Shown here: in pieces, positions 1 through 11,600 of the stretch
How the letters are laid out: each line of letters starts with the position of its first letter
How positions within the stretch are numbered: the first letter of the stretch is position 1
Assembly (NCBI GenBank): GCA_036186865.1
Contig: AP025055.1
Location: forward strand, 21,913,848 to 21,977,847
Direction: 5' to 3'
DNA length: 64,000 nt
DNA from: Eustoma russellianum
Lineage: Eukaryota > Streptophyta > Magnoliopsida > Gentianales > Gentianaceae
Made by a program: the position numbers and the translations under genes
Notes under the pieces: generated by a model
The model's database searches: none
What the model saw: only the letters and a program-made list of their open reading frames with translations
What the model was told of the DNA's origin: nothing

Positions 1-56
1 TTGTGTTAGTTTGCTTCTTTCTTTTTCCTTTGTTTTCGTTCAAATCCTTAGGAACA

Positions 57-1831
57 ATGGCCAGCAGCAATCATTCCGCATCTAGCAAGTCTAAAGAAGC
101 CGAAACTGTTGACAATACTCAACAATAAATGCTGGAGATGCTTAAGAAACTCATGCATGACAATGAGGTAATTAAGCATCGCTTGGAAGACGTGGAGCGA
201 AGCTACAAAACAAGTGATGACCAAGGAACAAGCAGGGCCGTTCCACCACCACAACCAAGGCGCCATCCTCCAGAAGAAGTTGAGGACGATAACATTCGAC
301 CCCCACACACCGAAGCAAGACGGTTTGCTCCTCCTACACAAGCAAGAAGGTACGCTCCAAGAAGGTACAATGATGATTACATTTCCTTTGAGCATGATGA
401 TTATGACTTTGATGACCAACATCCCCGTGGTTACCAAAGACGCCAAAATCCCTTTTCCCGCATGATGACGATTTTCTCAAAACCAAAATCAATATTCCCA
501 TGTTTTATGGTAAGAGTAATGCGGAGGAATATTTAGAATGGGAAACGAAAGTGGATTTGATCTTTTCTTGTACCAATTATAGTGAATTGCAAAAAGTGAG
601 GTATGCTTCCATTGAATTTTCTGGTTATGCACTTAATTGGTGGACGAATTTGTGTCGAAATAGAACTAAGACGAGACAACCCCCAAACGCCACTTGGGAA
701 AAAATGAAGTTTGAAATGCGACAACGTTTTATTCCAAACAATTATGAGAGTTCTATTTTCACGAGTTTGCATAACTTACGACAAGGTTCCAAAAGTGTAG
801 ATGAGTATTATAAAGAGTTAGAAATTTTGTTGGAGAGATCTAACTTGCAGGAACCTGAAGAAGCCACCAAGGCTCGATTCTTACATGGTTTAAACAGGGA
901 GATTGCGCAAAGGGTTGACCTTCAACCTTACCTCGACCTCACAACCATGGTCCATATGGCTGAAAAGATTGAAGCGCAATTAAAGGTACGTACATCCTCC
1001 AATTTCAATTCCAATTATCGTACTAATCAGTCTTCGTCAAGATTTTCCAGCAAGCCTTCAGGAATGGGAAGTTCACGGCCTACAGGAGGCTAAGCACGTG
1101 ACCAAGGTGCGTCACAAAGAAAGGACAATCGTGTGCAATCCACACAAAGGAGAGATGAACGCACCCAACAAAAGGCTCCTACCAGAAATCCTTCGGATTC
1201 CTCAAATAGGTTTAGAGACATTAAATGTTATAAATGTCAAGGACGTGGTCACATAGGAAAAGAATGTCCTAATGCAAAACGAATCATGTTAATTGAAGAG
1301 ACAAACGAATATGTGTCCGAGTCCGAGCATGAAAACGAGTCTGAGCATGATAATGAAATTGAACCTGAAGAGGATCTAGGCGCATTAGATGATTTTGACA
1401 CTAAGGAGTTTCTTGTTGTGCGTAGAGCTTTAAATGCATATCCAAAATTAGATGATCACGAACAACATAGAGAAAACATTTTCCATATTCATTGCATGAT
1501 AAATGGTAAAGTGTGCACCATGATCATTGATTCCGGTTCTTGTGCGAATGTGGCTAGCATCGAATTAGTAAGAAAACTGAATTTGCCTGTGACTAATCAT
1601 CCGCACCCTTACAAACTTGCATGGCTAAATGACTGCGGTGAAGTTAGCATAAGTAAACAAGTTTTGATTTCTCTTAGCATTGATAGTTACAAAGATGATG
1701 TTTTATGTGATGTCGCACCAATGCATGCTAGTCATATCTTACTTGGTAGGCCATGGCAATTTGATCGACATGTGACATATGATGGTTATTTGAATCGTTA
1801 TTCTTTCAAATTGAATGGCAAATTGTACTAA
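57..1831 (+). pseudogene. Element A gag-protease, broken
   Basis: This is the 5' half of a single-frame gag-pol. The ATG at 57 aligns with the start of element B's ORF. Visible parts are a Gypsy gag domain (YLEWETKVDLIFSC near 535-580), a zinc knuckle CYKCQGRGHIGKEC near 1227-1268 and an aspartic protease IIDSGSCANVAS near 1525-1560. Four lesions are seen against the sister copy: CAA to TAA at codon 24 (126-128), loss of one C in a C-run near 450, CAA to TAA at 1091-1093, and AAA to TAA at 1829-1831. Between the lesions the frame is long and clean, so decay is recent. Gag would form the particle and protease would mature the polyprotein; this copy could not make either without readthrough. 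Confidence 0.9.
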
Positions 1832-1876
1832 CTGCATGCACTTCCACCACACAAAGTCCACGAGGATCACCAACGC

Positions 1877-4800
1877 ATGTCCAAGTCTAGAGCCGATCCT
1901 AAGGAAAAAGAAGCCGAGAGAAAATTCGTGGAGTGTATGACAAGTGAGAACAAAAAACACGAGAGCAAGGGAAAAGAGGTAGTGCCCCTAAGTGTCAACG
2001 AGTCAAAAAAGAAGTGTGGGTATTTTGCAAAGAAAAGAGAGGTTACACGTGCACTTTATAACAACCAAACTGTCCTCATCATCATCCCTAAGTCGTGTCA
2101 ACTTGCCCTTGAAGAACTCCCACCAAACTTACCTACCTCAGTTGCGTCCCTTATCCAAGAATATGAAGCTCTATTTCCCTCCGAACCACCATCCGGATTA
2201 CCACCCATTAGAGGGATAGAACAACAAATCGACTTTGTCCTAGGAGCCGTGTTACCCAATCGCCCAGCCTATCGGGCAAATCCCGACGAAACCAAAGAAA
2301 TCCAAAGGCAGGTAGTGGAGCTCCTAGCTAGTGGACAAGTTCGAGAGAGCCTAAGCCCATCTGCCGTCCCAGTCATTTTAGTACCCAAAAAGGATGGAAC
2401 GTGGAGAATGTGTACCGATTGCCGAGCCATAAACAAGATTACCGTCAAGTATAGGTACCCCATACCTAGGCTAGACGATATGTTAGACATGTTGCACGGA
2501 TCCAAATTCTTCACCAAAATCGACCTTACGCAAGGGTACTTCCAGGCACGCATTAGAGAAGGGAACGAATGGAAGACTGCATTCAATACCAAGTTTGGGC
2601 TCTATGAGTGGTTAGTGATGCCCTTCGGGCTCACCAACGCCCCTAGTACCTTTATGAGGCTAATGAATGAAGTCTTACGTGCGTTCATAGGACACTTTGT
2701 CGTTGTCTATTTTGATGATATCATAATCTATTCCCACACCATAGAAGATCATCTTGACCACATTAGAGCCGTTTTTGAAAAGCTTAAGCAAGAACAACTT
2801 TACGCCAACTTTAAGAAGAGCTCCTTTTGTTTAGAACGCGTGGTTTTTCTAGGCTTTGTCATTTCGGTTGAGGGAGTAGAGATGGATGAGGAAAAGGTTA
2901 GGTCAATTGTGGAGTGGCCTATACCTAAGAATGTAGGGGAAGTTCGCAGTTTTCATGGACTAGCAAGCTTTTATAGACGCTTTGTCAAAGATTTTTCTTC
3001 CATAGCTGCACCCCTAAACGAAATTGTGAAAAAAGATGTGCCTTTTAGGTGGGAAGAGCCACAACAACAGGCATTTGACGAACTTAAACGTAGGTTGACC
3101 ACTGTACCCATACTTAGGCTACCAAATTTTGACGAGACCTTTGAGATCGAGTGTGATGCAAGTGGAGTGGGTATAGGCGCAGTTTTGACCCAAAGTAAGA
3201 AACCCATAGCCTACTTTAGTGAAAAGTTGAAAGGAGCAGCATTGAATTACTCTACCTATGATAAGGAACTTTATGCCCTTGTGAGATCCCTACAAACTTG
3301 GCAACACTATCTTCAACCTAAAGAGTTTGTGATCCACACTGACCACGAAAGCCTTAAGTATCTTAAAGGGCAGGGAAAGTTGAACAAAAGACATGCCAAA
3401 TGGGTAGAGTTCATAGAACAATTCTCTTACGTGATTAAGTACAAACAAGGAAAAGATAATATAGTTGCCGATGCCCTCTCTAGGAGATACACGTTAGTGA
3501 CTACATTATCTTCACGCTTCTTAGGATTCGAATCACTTAAGGACTTGTACCCCAATGACCATGACTTTGGCACCATTTTCGAGGCATGTAAAGGAGCGCC
3601 ATTTGGGAAATTTTACATACATGAAGGTTATCTTTTCAATGAACAAAAATTGTGCGTTTCCCAATCATCCCTACGAGAAGCATTGACTAGAGAAGCCCAT
3701 GGGGGAGGCTTAATGGGTCATTTCGGAGTGTTCAAAACCCTTGAGACCCTTCAGGAACATTTCTATTGGCCCCACATGCGAGCAGACGTCGAGAGGTTGT
3801 GTGGTAGTTGCATCACTTGCAAACAAGCCAAATCCAAGTCCCAACTACATGGCCTTTACACGCCTTTACCCGTCCCTGATGCCCCTTGGATTCACATTTC
3901 CATGGACTTTGTGCTAGGACTTCCTAGGTCTCGGGGAGGACGCGATAGCATTTATGTTGTGGTTGATCGATTTTCAAAAATGGCACATTTCATTGCATGT
4001 AGGAAAGTTGATGATGCCACACATGTTGCTGATTTGTTCTTCAAAGAAATTGTCAGATTGCATGGCATGCCACGTACAATTGTAAGCGATAGAGATACGA
4101 AATTTTTGAGTCATTTTTGGCGTGTTTTGTGGGCTAAACTTGGTATACAATTGTTGTTTTCCACCACCGCACACCCACAAACTGATGGACAAACTGAAGT
4201 CGTTAATCGTACTCTTTCTCAACTTTTGCGTGCCATTTTGCAAAAACACATTAAACATTGGGAAGATTGTTTGCCATATATCGAATTTGCATATAATAGG
4301 AGTGTCCATCACTGTACTTTTCATAGTCCATTTGAAATCGTGTATGACTTTAATCCCTTGTCTCCCATCGATTTGATTCCTATTCCCGTGCATGAACGTT
4401 CTAGTCTTGATGGTAAACAAAAAGCAGACAACATAAAGAAACTGCATGAACAAGTTAAAACACAACTTGAAAAGAAAAACAAAGCTTATGAAAGACGAGC
4501 TAACAAACATCGGAAAAGAGTTGTGTTTAAGCCTGGAGATTTAGTGTGGTTACATTTGCGCAAGGAAAGAATTCCCAATGAAAGAAAGTCAAAATTGTTG
4601 CCTCGAGGAGATGGACCCTTTAAAGTATTGAAACGCATAGGTGACAATGCATACATCCTTGATCTTCCCGACAGGTATGGTTCAATTTCGCCTACTTTTA
4701 ATGTTTCTGACCTCACCCCTTTCAACGATGACCTTTTTGATTCGAGGATGAATCCTTTTGAGGAGGGGGAGATTGATGAGGATCAAGGGTCCGATGAGGA

Positions 4801-4945
4801 TCAAGGGCCCCATCAAGAGGTCAAAGGTCCTATGACAAGAAGGAGGGCAAGGGAACTTTGTCATCAAGTTGCCACCTTCTTGTACAAGCATGTTCAAGAT
4901 GAGCCTAAGACTCCTTGGGTTCATTTCATTGAACCTTCAACTTGA
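1877..4945 (+). CDS. Element A pol: RT, RNase H and integrase reading frame
   Basis: An open frame of 1,022 codons in the same frame as the preceding gag-PR, separated only by the TAA at 1829. RT has the fingers motif YPIPRLDDMLDML and the catalytic YFDD box near 2710. RNase H begins around IECDASGVGIGAVL (about 3145). Integrase has an H/H/C/C zinc domain (GLMGHFG ... CGSCITCKQ, about 3710-3825), a core with MDFVLGLPRS, IVSDRDTKF and TDGQTEVVNR, and a GPF module near 4610. The last 57 codons cross the LTR boundary at 4774. The family makes this as part of a gag-pol polyprotein, so the listed start is only the first in-frame Met after a stop. The enzymes look intact but expression would need the upstream stops bypassed. 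Confidence 0.88.
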   Translation: MSKSRADPKEKEAERKFVECMTSENKKHESKGKEVVPLSVNESKKKCGYFAKKREVTRALYNNQTVLIIIPKSCQLALEELPPNLPTSVASLIQEYEALFPSEPPSGLPPIRGIEQQIDFVLGAVLPNRPAYRANPDETKEIQRQVVELLASGQVRESLSPSAVPVILVPKKDGTWRMCTDCRAINKITVKYRYPIPRLDDMLDMLHGSKFFTKIDLTQGYFQARIREGNEWKTAFNTKFGLYEWLVMPFGLTNAPSTFMRLMNEVLRAFIGHFVVVYFDDIIIYSHTIEDHLDHIRAVFEKLKQEQLYANFKKSSFCLERVVFLGFVISVEGVEMDEEKVRSIVEWPIPKNVGEVRSFHGLASFYRRFVKDFSSIAAPLNEIVKKDVPFRWEEPQQQAFDELKRRLTTVPILRLPNFDETFEIECDASGVGIGAVLTQSKKPIAYFSEKLKGAALNYSTYDKELYALVRSLQTWQHYLQPKEFVIHTDHESLKYLKGQGKLNKRHAKWVEFIEQFSYVIKYKQGKDNIVADALSRRYTLVTTLSSRFLGFESLKDLYPNDHDFGTIFEACKGAPFGKFYIHEGYLFNEQKLCVSQSSLREALTREAHGGGLMGHFGVFKTLETLQEHFYWPHMRADVERLCGSCITCKQAKSKSQLHGLYTPLPVPDAPWIHISMDFVLGLPRSRGGRDSIYVVVDRFSKMAHFIACRKVDDATHVADLFFKEIVRLHGMPRTIVSDRDTKFLSHFWRVLWAKLGIQLLFSTTAHPQTDGQTEVVNRTLSQLLRAILQKHIKHWEDCLPYIEFAYNRSVHHCTFHSPFEIVYDFNPLSPIDLIPIPVHERSSLDGKQKADNIKKLHEQVKTQLEKKNKAYERRANKHRKRVVFKPGDLVWLHLRKERIPNERKSKLLPRGDGPFKVLKRIGDNAYILDLPDRYGSISPTFNVSDLTPFNDDLFDSRMNPFEEGEIDEDQGSDEDQGPHQEVKGPMTRRRARELCHQVATFLYKHVQDEPKTPWVHFIEPST
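4757..4773 (+). promoter_or_regulatory. Polypurine tract of element A, inside the pol ORF
   Basis: The purine-rich run GAGGAGGGGGAGAT lies directly before the TGATGAGG that opens the LTR. It primes plus-strand DNA synthesis in this class of element. It is translated as part of ...NPFEEGEI. Just upstream is ATTCGAGGATGAAT, a block often seen before the PPT in plant Gypsy elements. Confidence 0.8.
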
Positions 4946-5047
4946 GCATGTACCAGCATGCACGTCTACATTCTTTGTTTTTGAATTTATCTTGTGTCTT
5001 GTGATCTTAGTTTTTTTATATTCGCTTTGTAGGTAAATTAGGTACAA

Positions 5048-5112
5048 GAGAATGTTTGAAGAGAATGTTTAAAGAGAATGTTTGAAGAGAATGTTTGAAG
5101 AGAATGTTTGTC
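5048..5112 (+). repeat. 13-bp tandem array in family-1 LTR (5 units)
   Basis: Five consecutive copies of GAGAATGTTTGAA with slight variation. The same array has eight units in each LTR of element B (about 32160-32262 and 45690-45790), so the copy number differs between family members. Confidence 0.85.
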
Positions 5113-5219
5113 TACGCTAAGACGAATTTAAAGGTGTCCAAGATAGAATCTCTTGATCAAGTTGAAATCAAAATCATCTCCATTATCCACAAGGGGGGCC
5201 GGCCATGTTTGAAGCAAAT

Positions 5220-5690
5220 GGATAATGATCAATTGAGTTTAAATTCAAAGCTAGGCTTGAATTTAAAATTCAACCTTAATTTGAATTCAATCTCAATCAA
5301 TTGGAGACTTAAACTTCAAGAAGATTTCAGCCTAATCTACATCCACTCTCACGCCAACATGAAGGATAAGAAAGATGATTACACGCCAACATGAAGGATA
5401 ACAAAGATGAGATGACAATTCAAATTTGAATCCAAGTTTAAATTCAAGTTCAAGTTCAATTTAAACTCAATCTCCAACCATCATTTGAATCCAACATCTC
5501 AACCCCTTGTAGACCTTATCACATGCCATCTTCTATAGTTACACGCCAATTTGGAGAGCAAAAGAGGAGAGATCAAAATTCAAAGATTAGATTCAAGTTT
5601 GAAGTCAAGTTCAAATTCAAATTGAATTCAATCTTCAACCAGCCTTTGAAGTCAAACACAACCATCTCATCTACGTCAAGATCAAGCCTC
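5220..5690. repeat. AATTCAAA-rich low-complexity stretch in family-1 LTR
   Basis: Repeated words such as AATTCAAATTTGAATTC-like segments, many self-complementary, occupy the middle of the LTR upstream of the TATA box. The same feature recurs near 19440-19990, 20460-20720 and 31800-32040. No coding potential beyond chance is seen. Confidence 0.65.
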
Positions 5691-5867
5691 CAACGCCATT
5701 TCATCACCAAACATGACCAGATTCATTGAGGATAATGTCTTGCAAGATTTGAAGTTTCTAGCTAGGATTTGTTTTAGTTTTGAATTCAAATAGTTTTCAA
5801 TTTTCAAAGATTGTTAGCTAGCTTTATTTTGAATTAGTTCTAGACATTTTAAGGCTCAATCTCAGCC

Positions 5868-5875
5868 TATAAATA
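5868..5875 (+). promoter_or_regulatory. TATA box of element A LTR
   Basis: TATAAATA in the context CAGCCTATAAATAAAGCC, followed by AACACCTTTTGATGAATAAC. The same block occurs in other family-1 LTRs (plus strand 20061-20068; minus strand at 31590-31597 and 45121-45128), consistent with a Pol II promoter for the genomic RNA. In the 3' LTR it would act outward. Confidence 0.65.
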
Positions 5876-6225
5876 AAGCCTTTGGGGCGCCTAGGAAGAA
5901 CACCTTTTGATGAATAACAATTCTTGATATTTCATTCACTTTGTGTGATACTTTGTTTTCTTGGTTTTGCATTAAAAACCTAGGTTAAGATCCTTCAAAG
6001 TTGAGCATATTGAAGGTGTCGCCATTGCTTAAAGGTGCCGTCCAGGAGGGCCGTTTTTGTTTGCCTGATCAACGACCATCTTGAAGTGTTGGTCTTGCTC
6101 ATTCGTTTAATCCACACGTTTTTAATCACTAAGGAAGCAAGGGGAAGTCTTCTTCCTTGTGCCTAACCCTTTGTGAAGGACATTTGGAAGGTGGAATCGT
6201 TGGAGCCCACGAGTTGCACGCATCA

Positions 6226-7334
6226 CTATGACACCCCTTGAACTGTAACCGTTTGTCCTTGGCTCTATTCATGCCAACACCTCATCCTCTTTGGTATTCC
6301 AACACATCTAAAACCTCATTGAGACCCTAAGATGCTGTAAACCAAAAATGAAGTAACTATTAACAAGTTCTAGGCTATGAACTTGAAAGAAAACCGTTTA
6401 GTGGTTTAAACTTCAACTAGAGAAGTTGAGAATTCCTTAAAGGAAATTTTGATTGAAATGTTTTTGAATTCTGGTCCTTTGTACATTCAGGTTCCTAACC
6501 TACTTATAACCAACGAAATTTACAAAGGTACAAGGTTTAAAGTACAAAGTATAAGTCTAAAAGAAACATGCTTGCTTGGTAACTTGTTTGAACAATTTCG
6601 GTTCCAAGAAAGCTGAATTTTGTTGCCGTGCTTCCATGCTTGTTCTCAGCCACAATTCTTGATCAATTTTGATTGGATAATACTTTGAGCAACTTGGTTT
6701 AAATTGCCTTTGATTGGTTGCAAGTTTGGCTTTGAATTTTCAAACTACACTTGCGTGAATTATGCCTTAAACAGCCTCAATCTGATTGGATCAATTTTGT
6801 GCTGCTTGCTTGCTTGCTTCCAAGTTGTTTTTGATTGGTTTGAACATTTGCAAGACTTCTCCCAATTGGTTCATGCTTTGAGCAGCTTGTCAATCCATGT
6901 TTGGTGTTGAAGAACAATTCAGATTTTTGACATGTGTGCTTGTCACCTCCTTGCTTGTAAGCTACTTGCTTGTCACCTCCTTGCTTGAACAAAAATTCAG
7001 ATTCTAATTGCATTTTCAAGCTAAGTACGTGTACCTGAAAACAAGGCAATAATACGACACAAACTATCCTAAAACAAGGTTAACCAACCAACAATATTAA
7101 AAAGAAGAACTAAAGATATGTACAACATGTTTTTGATACAACTAGATCAAAGCTTGTATCATATAAACCCAATGGACATCATCTCTGCTTGGTTCATCCT
7201 CTTCATGCCTATAAAGAAATGATTCAACACAATGCAACAACTTCTTAGCCATACTCCTTGTCATGGGACCTGTGCGGGGCAGTGAGGTGTCATCATCAGT
7301 GTTTGTATCCACAAGGTTAGGCTGTAGCTCATCA
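6226..7334 (-). repeat. 3' LTR of element K, truncated by insertion of A
   Basis: Family-2 LTR beginning (minus strand) with TGATGAGCTACAG at 7334. The terminal ~90 bp ending in GGCTCATCA are missing because element A interrupts it at 6226. The first ~190 bp encode the pol C-terminus. Confidence 0.88.
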
Positions 7335-10300
7335 TTCCCTCCCACTTGAGAAGGATTCGTCCTCGAATCTGAATCAATACTAAATGGAGAAAGGTCAGCA
7401 ACATTAAAAGTTTTAGAGATAGGACCATACCTTTCTTCAGGAAGATCGAGAACATAGGCATTATCACCAAGCCATTTCAACACTTTGAACGGTCCATCGC
7501 CTTTTGGCTTCAACTTTGAGTCCCTTTCCTTAGGGAATCTTTCTTTCCTCAAGTGTAACCAAACAAGATCACCAGGCTCAAATATAACAACTTTACTATT
7601 CCTGTTGGCTCTATTGGCATACACTTTATTCTTAGCTTCAAGTTGTGACTTAACCTTTTCATGCAATTCTTTCACAAGTTTTGCTTTTCGTTCACCATCT
7701 AAACTAACACGTTCATGAACAGGTATGGGAACAAGATCAAGCGGGGACAAAGGGTTAAAGCCATAAACAACTTCAAAAGGAGAATGCAATGTTCCACTAT
7801 GAAAAACTCTATTGTATGCAAACTCAATATATGCTAAGCAGTCTTCCCAATTCTTTAAGTTCTTTTGAATGACAACACGTAACAGTTGAGACAAAGTTCT
7901 ATTAACAACTTCAGTTTGACCATCGGTTTGTGGGTGAGCAGTTGCAGAAAATAACAATTTAGTACCAAGTCTACTCGACAAAACACGCCAGAAATGACTT
8001 AGAAACTTTGTATCTCTATCACTAACAATTGTACGTGGCATGCCATGCAATCTAACAATCTCCTTAAAGAACAAATCAGCAATATGAATAGCATCATCAA
8101 CTTTCTTACATGCAATGAAATGTGCCATTTTGGAAAATCTATCAACAACAACAAAGATGCTATCTTTACCAGTTTTGGATCGAGGCAATCCCAATACAAA
8201 GTCCATAGAAAGATCAGTCCAAGGTGAGCTTGGAACAGATAAGGGAGTGTACAATCCATGTGGTTGTGTTCTAGATTTTGCTTGTCTGCAATTAATACAT
8301 TGGTCACATACCTTATCAACAGTGCTTTCATATGCGGCCAGAAGAAATGCTCCTTAAGTGTTTCCAAAGTTTTTAACGAGCCAAAATGACCCATTAAACC
8401 TCCTCCATGAGCTTCTTTTATCAACAACTCTCTTAATGAACACATTGGTACACATAACTTATGTTCTTTAAACAAATAACCATCATGCAAGTAATATTTA
8501 GCAAAAGGTGAATCAATGCATGCTTGATAGATAGAACTAAAGTCATGAACAGAATGATACATCTCTTTGATAGACTCAAAACCAAACATGTTACATGAAA
8601 GAGTAGTAATCAAAGTAAAGCGACGAGATAATGCATCAGCAACAACATTTTCTTTTCCTTGCTTATACTTGATCACATAAGGGAATTGTTCAATGAATTC
8701 AACCCATTTGGCATGTCTTTTGTTCAATTTTCCTTGACCTTTTTGATACTTAAGGCTTTCATGATCAGTATGAATCACAAATTCCTTAGGTTGCAGATAA
8801 TGTTGCCAAGTTTGTAAAGAACGGACAAGGGCATACAATTCTTTATCATAGGTTGAATAATTTATTGAAGCTCCTTTCAATTTCTCACTAAAGTAGGCAA
8901 CAGGTTTGTTACCTTGATGCAATACGGCTCCAGTGCCAACTCCACTGGCATCACATTCAACTTCAAACATTTCATCAAAGTTGGGCAATCTCAGGATAGG
9001 TGCAGAAGTTAGACGTTTCTTAAGTTCTTCAAAGGCTTGTTGTTGTGATTCTCCCCATTCGTACAATCCAAATTTAGTCTTAAAGGCAGTTTTCCATTCA
9101 TCACCTTCCCTAATTCTCACTTGGAAATAACCTTGTTTAAGATCTACTTTGCTAAAGCATCTAGACCCATGTAACATATCCAACATGTCATCCAACCTAG
9201 GAATAGGGTATCTATACTTCACAGTGATCTTATTGATGGCTCTACAATCAGTACACATTCTCCAAGTTCCATCTTTCTTAGGGACAATGATAACAGGAAT
9301 AGCACAAGGACTCATACTCTCTTTTACTTTACCTTGGGCCAATAATTCCTCAACTTGTTTTTGGATTTCCTTAGTTTCCTTTGGATTGGCTCTATAGGCA
9401 GGTCTGTTTGGTAGAACAGCTCCTGGAATGAAATCTATTTGATGCTCAATGCCTCTTAGAGGTGGTAAACCTGTGGGATCTCCTTCAGGAAACAAGCTAG
9501 AAAATTTTTGAAGTAAAGATGCAACTTCACTTGGTAAAGTAGATGGTATTTCAGATGAAGAGAACAGAGTTTCTTTGTAAAGCAAGATATAAACAGTTTT
9601 GTTTGAATTGATAGCATGGAATACCTCGCTTTGAGATGCAAAGAATGCACTTTTCTTTAGAGATGGTTCAGCAGAAACTTTGATTTCTTTCGGTTCAATT
9701 TTAAGATATGAACTTTTCAGTTGGTTTTCTTTGATGAAAATCCTTTCCAGTTCCTTTTCTTTTGGATCATTATGGCTTTTTAACATTCGTTGTTGATCCT
9801 CAAAGACTTTGTGCGGGGGCAAGGCATTTAATTTGAATAGTTTGTTGTTATGCCTAAAGGAATATCTATTCAGGTAACCATCATATGTAACCTTGTTGTC
9901 AAATTGCCACGGTCTACCTAATAAGATATGACTTGATTGCATAGGGGCTACATCACATAACACCTCAGCAGAATACCCACCAATTGATAAAGAAACTAGG
10001 ACTTGCTTTGTTACTTTAACTTCACCACACTCATTAAGCCACGTAAGTCTATAAGGATGGGGGTGATTAATTAAAGGTAACTTAAGTTTCCTAACAAGTT
10101 CAAAACTTGCAACATTGGTACATGAACCGGAGTCAATGATTGAAGTGCAGACTTTCTTTTTAACCATACAGTGAATGTGGAATATGTTCTCTCTTTGTAT
10201 TTCAGGTTCTTCAGTTTTAATTTGGGCACTTAGAGCTCGACGGACAACTAAGAACTCTTTTATTTCACACTCATTAATCTCTTCACTGAGCTCTTCTTCT

Positions 10301-11600
10301 TCCTCACATGTTTGTTCAATTTCATTGTTTTCTTCACTCTCTTCCAATTCTTCCTCAGAATAATACTCATTAGCCTCTTCAATAAACAAGATGCATTTAG
10401 GGTTGGGACATTGATTAGCAAAATGACCTTTTCCTAAGCATTTAAAACATTGAATATCACGAGCCTTAACATTAGGCGTACCTTCCACCTTGGCTTTGCC
10501 TTTATCAGTGATTGGAAGCTTTGGACGATTTTGGATATTCTGGGTTGATTTTCCTTGGAATCCACGGCCTTGACCTTGTTGTGGACGGAAAGGCATCCTG
10601 GGCTGTGTTCTAGGAAAACTCAAAGGATTAGTCCGAAAAGAAGGGTTAGAAGTTTTAACCTTCAATTGTCCTTCCACTTTCTCAGCAATGTGAACCATAG
10701 AAGCCAGATCAGAGTAAGGTGTAAGTTCCACCTTAAATGCAATCTCTTTGTTCAAACCAGCTAGAAATCTAGCCATTGTGGCTTCCTCAGCTTCTTCTAC
10801 GTTAGCCCTGGTAAGCAGATGTTCTAATTCTTTATAAAATTCATCAACAGATCTATTACCTTGAGAAAGTTGTTGCAATATATGGAAAATGCTTCTTTCA
10901 TAGGAAGGAGATATGAATCTCTTCCTCATCTCTTATTTCAGCTCGGACCAAGTAACAACGGGGGGCTGTCTTGTTCTTCTCCTGGTGTTCTTCAATTGTT
11001 CCCACCAGAGTAAAGCATAATCTACAAATTCAAAAGTTGCATACCGCATTTTGGCCAATTCAGAATAGTTAGTGCAAGAATACATATGATCTACTTTTGT
11101 TTCCCATTGCAGATATGCTTCAGGATCACTTTTCCCTTGGAAGGAGGGTATTGTCAGTTTAGTAGTAATGAACTCTTCTTCAAGATGTTCATCTCTATCA
11201 GGATGACGTTCATCATACCGTTCTTCCGGATAGTGTTCTTCATTGTACTCAGGGAGACTATCAAATCTCTCCTCAAAAGAAATGTTCCTACGACCACCAT
11301 TACTACCTCGACCTCTACCTCTACCTCTATGTGATTTGACTTTTATACGTTCAACATGAGACTCATTACCATAAGAGGTGCCTTCTTGAAAAGGTATACT
11401 AGGTTCCTTTTGATCTGAGGTTGGCTTTTCTACTTTGCTTATCCTCTGTTTGTTATCCTCTATGTCACTTTTCATCAAACCAAACTGATTAACAAGGAAA
11501 GTGAGTGTTTGATGTATATTCTCTAGGGTAACAGGGACTGGGGATGGAACAGGAGTAGATGGGGACGGGGTGGTGCATTATCTTTCTGTTGGGGACCCAT
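7142..11600 (-). pseudogene. Element K gag-pol, with RT catalytic core deleted
   Basis: Homologous to the intact 1,632-codon ORF of element F. The ATG is at 11598-11600 (MGPQQKDN). Lesions: one base lost near 11570 (GGGGTGG versus GGGGATGG), a TAA at 10930-10932 where sister copies have CAA, an in-frame RT deletion at about 9055, and one base lost near 8315 in the integrase zinc region. The RT deletion joins KFGLYEW directly to GESQQQAF and removes the YFDD box. Both edges carry CCATTC, and the missing length by comparison with F is 441 bp. CCHC (CFKCLGKGHFANQC), protease DSG, RNase H and the integrase core remain readable. This copy cannot reverse transcribe itself. Confidence 0.9.

Larger units (their letters stand above)
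1..6225 (+). mobile_element. Element A: family-1 Ty3/Gypsy (CRM-like) retrotransposon, 5' part outside window
   Basis: The window opens in the leader just before the gag ATG. Gag, CCHC knuckle, protease, RT, RNase H and integrase follow on the plus strand, then a full 3' LTR ending GCATCA at 6225. The next base starts a minus-strand family-2 LTR lacking its terminal ~90 bp, so A sits inside the 3' LTR of element K. The 5' LTR and target duplication are outside the window. The CRM-like placement rests on recognised RT/integrase wording (SFHGLASFYRRFVKDF) and absence of a canonical chromodomain. It is an inference, not a phylogeny. Confidence 0.93.
4774..6225 (+). repeat. 3' LTR of element A (family 1, 1452 bp)
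   Basis: It runs from TGATGAGGATC to GCACGCATCA, with short terminal inverted repeat TGATG/CATCA. The left end is set by the PPT and by four other family-1 LTR copies that begin at the same base beside unrelated DNA (18966, 21160, 46066, 59175). The first ~170 bp encode the pol C-terminus (stop at 4943-4945). A 13-bp tandem array, AATTCAAA-rich low-complexity DNA at about 5220-5690, a TATA box at 5868 and a conserved downstream region follow. Confidence 0.9.

Noticed and set aside
3974..4510. Long antisense ORFs opposite integrase and RT (several copies)
   Set aside because: They recur at the same place in every element copy as shadows of pol codon usage and resemble no known protein.
5048..5112. 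CRISPR-like direct repeats
   Set aside because: Units are contiguous 13-mers without spacers in a plant retrotransposon LTR.
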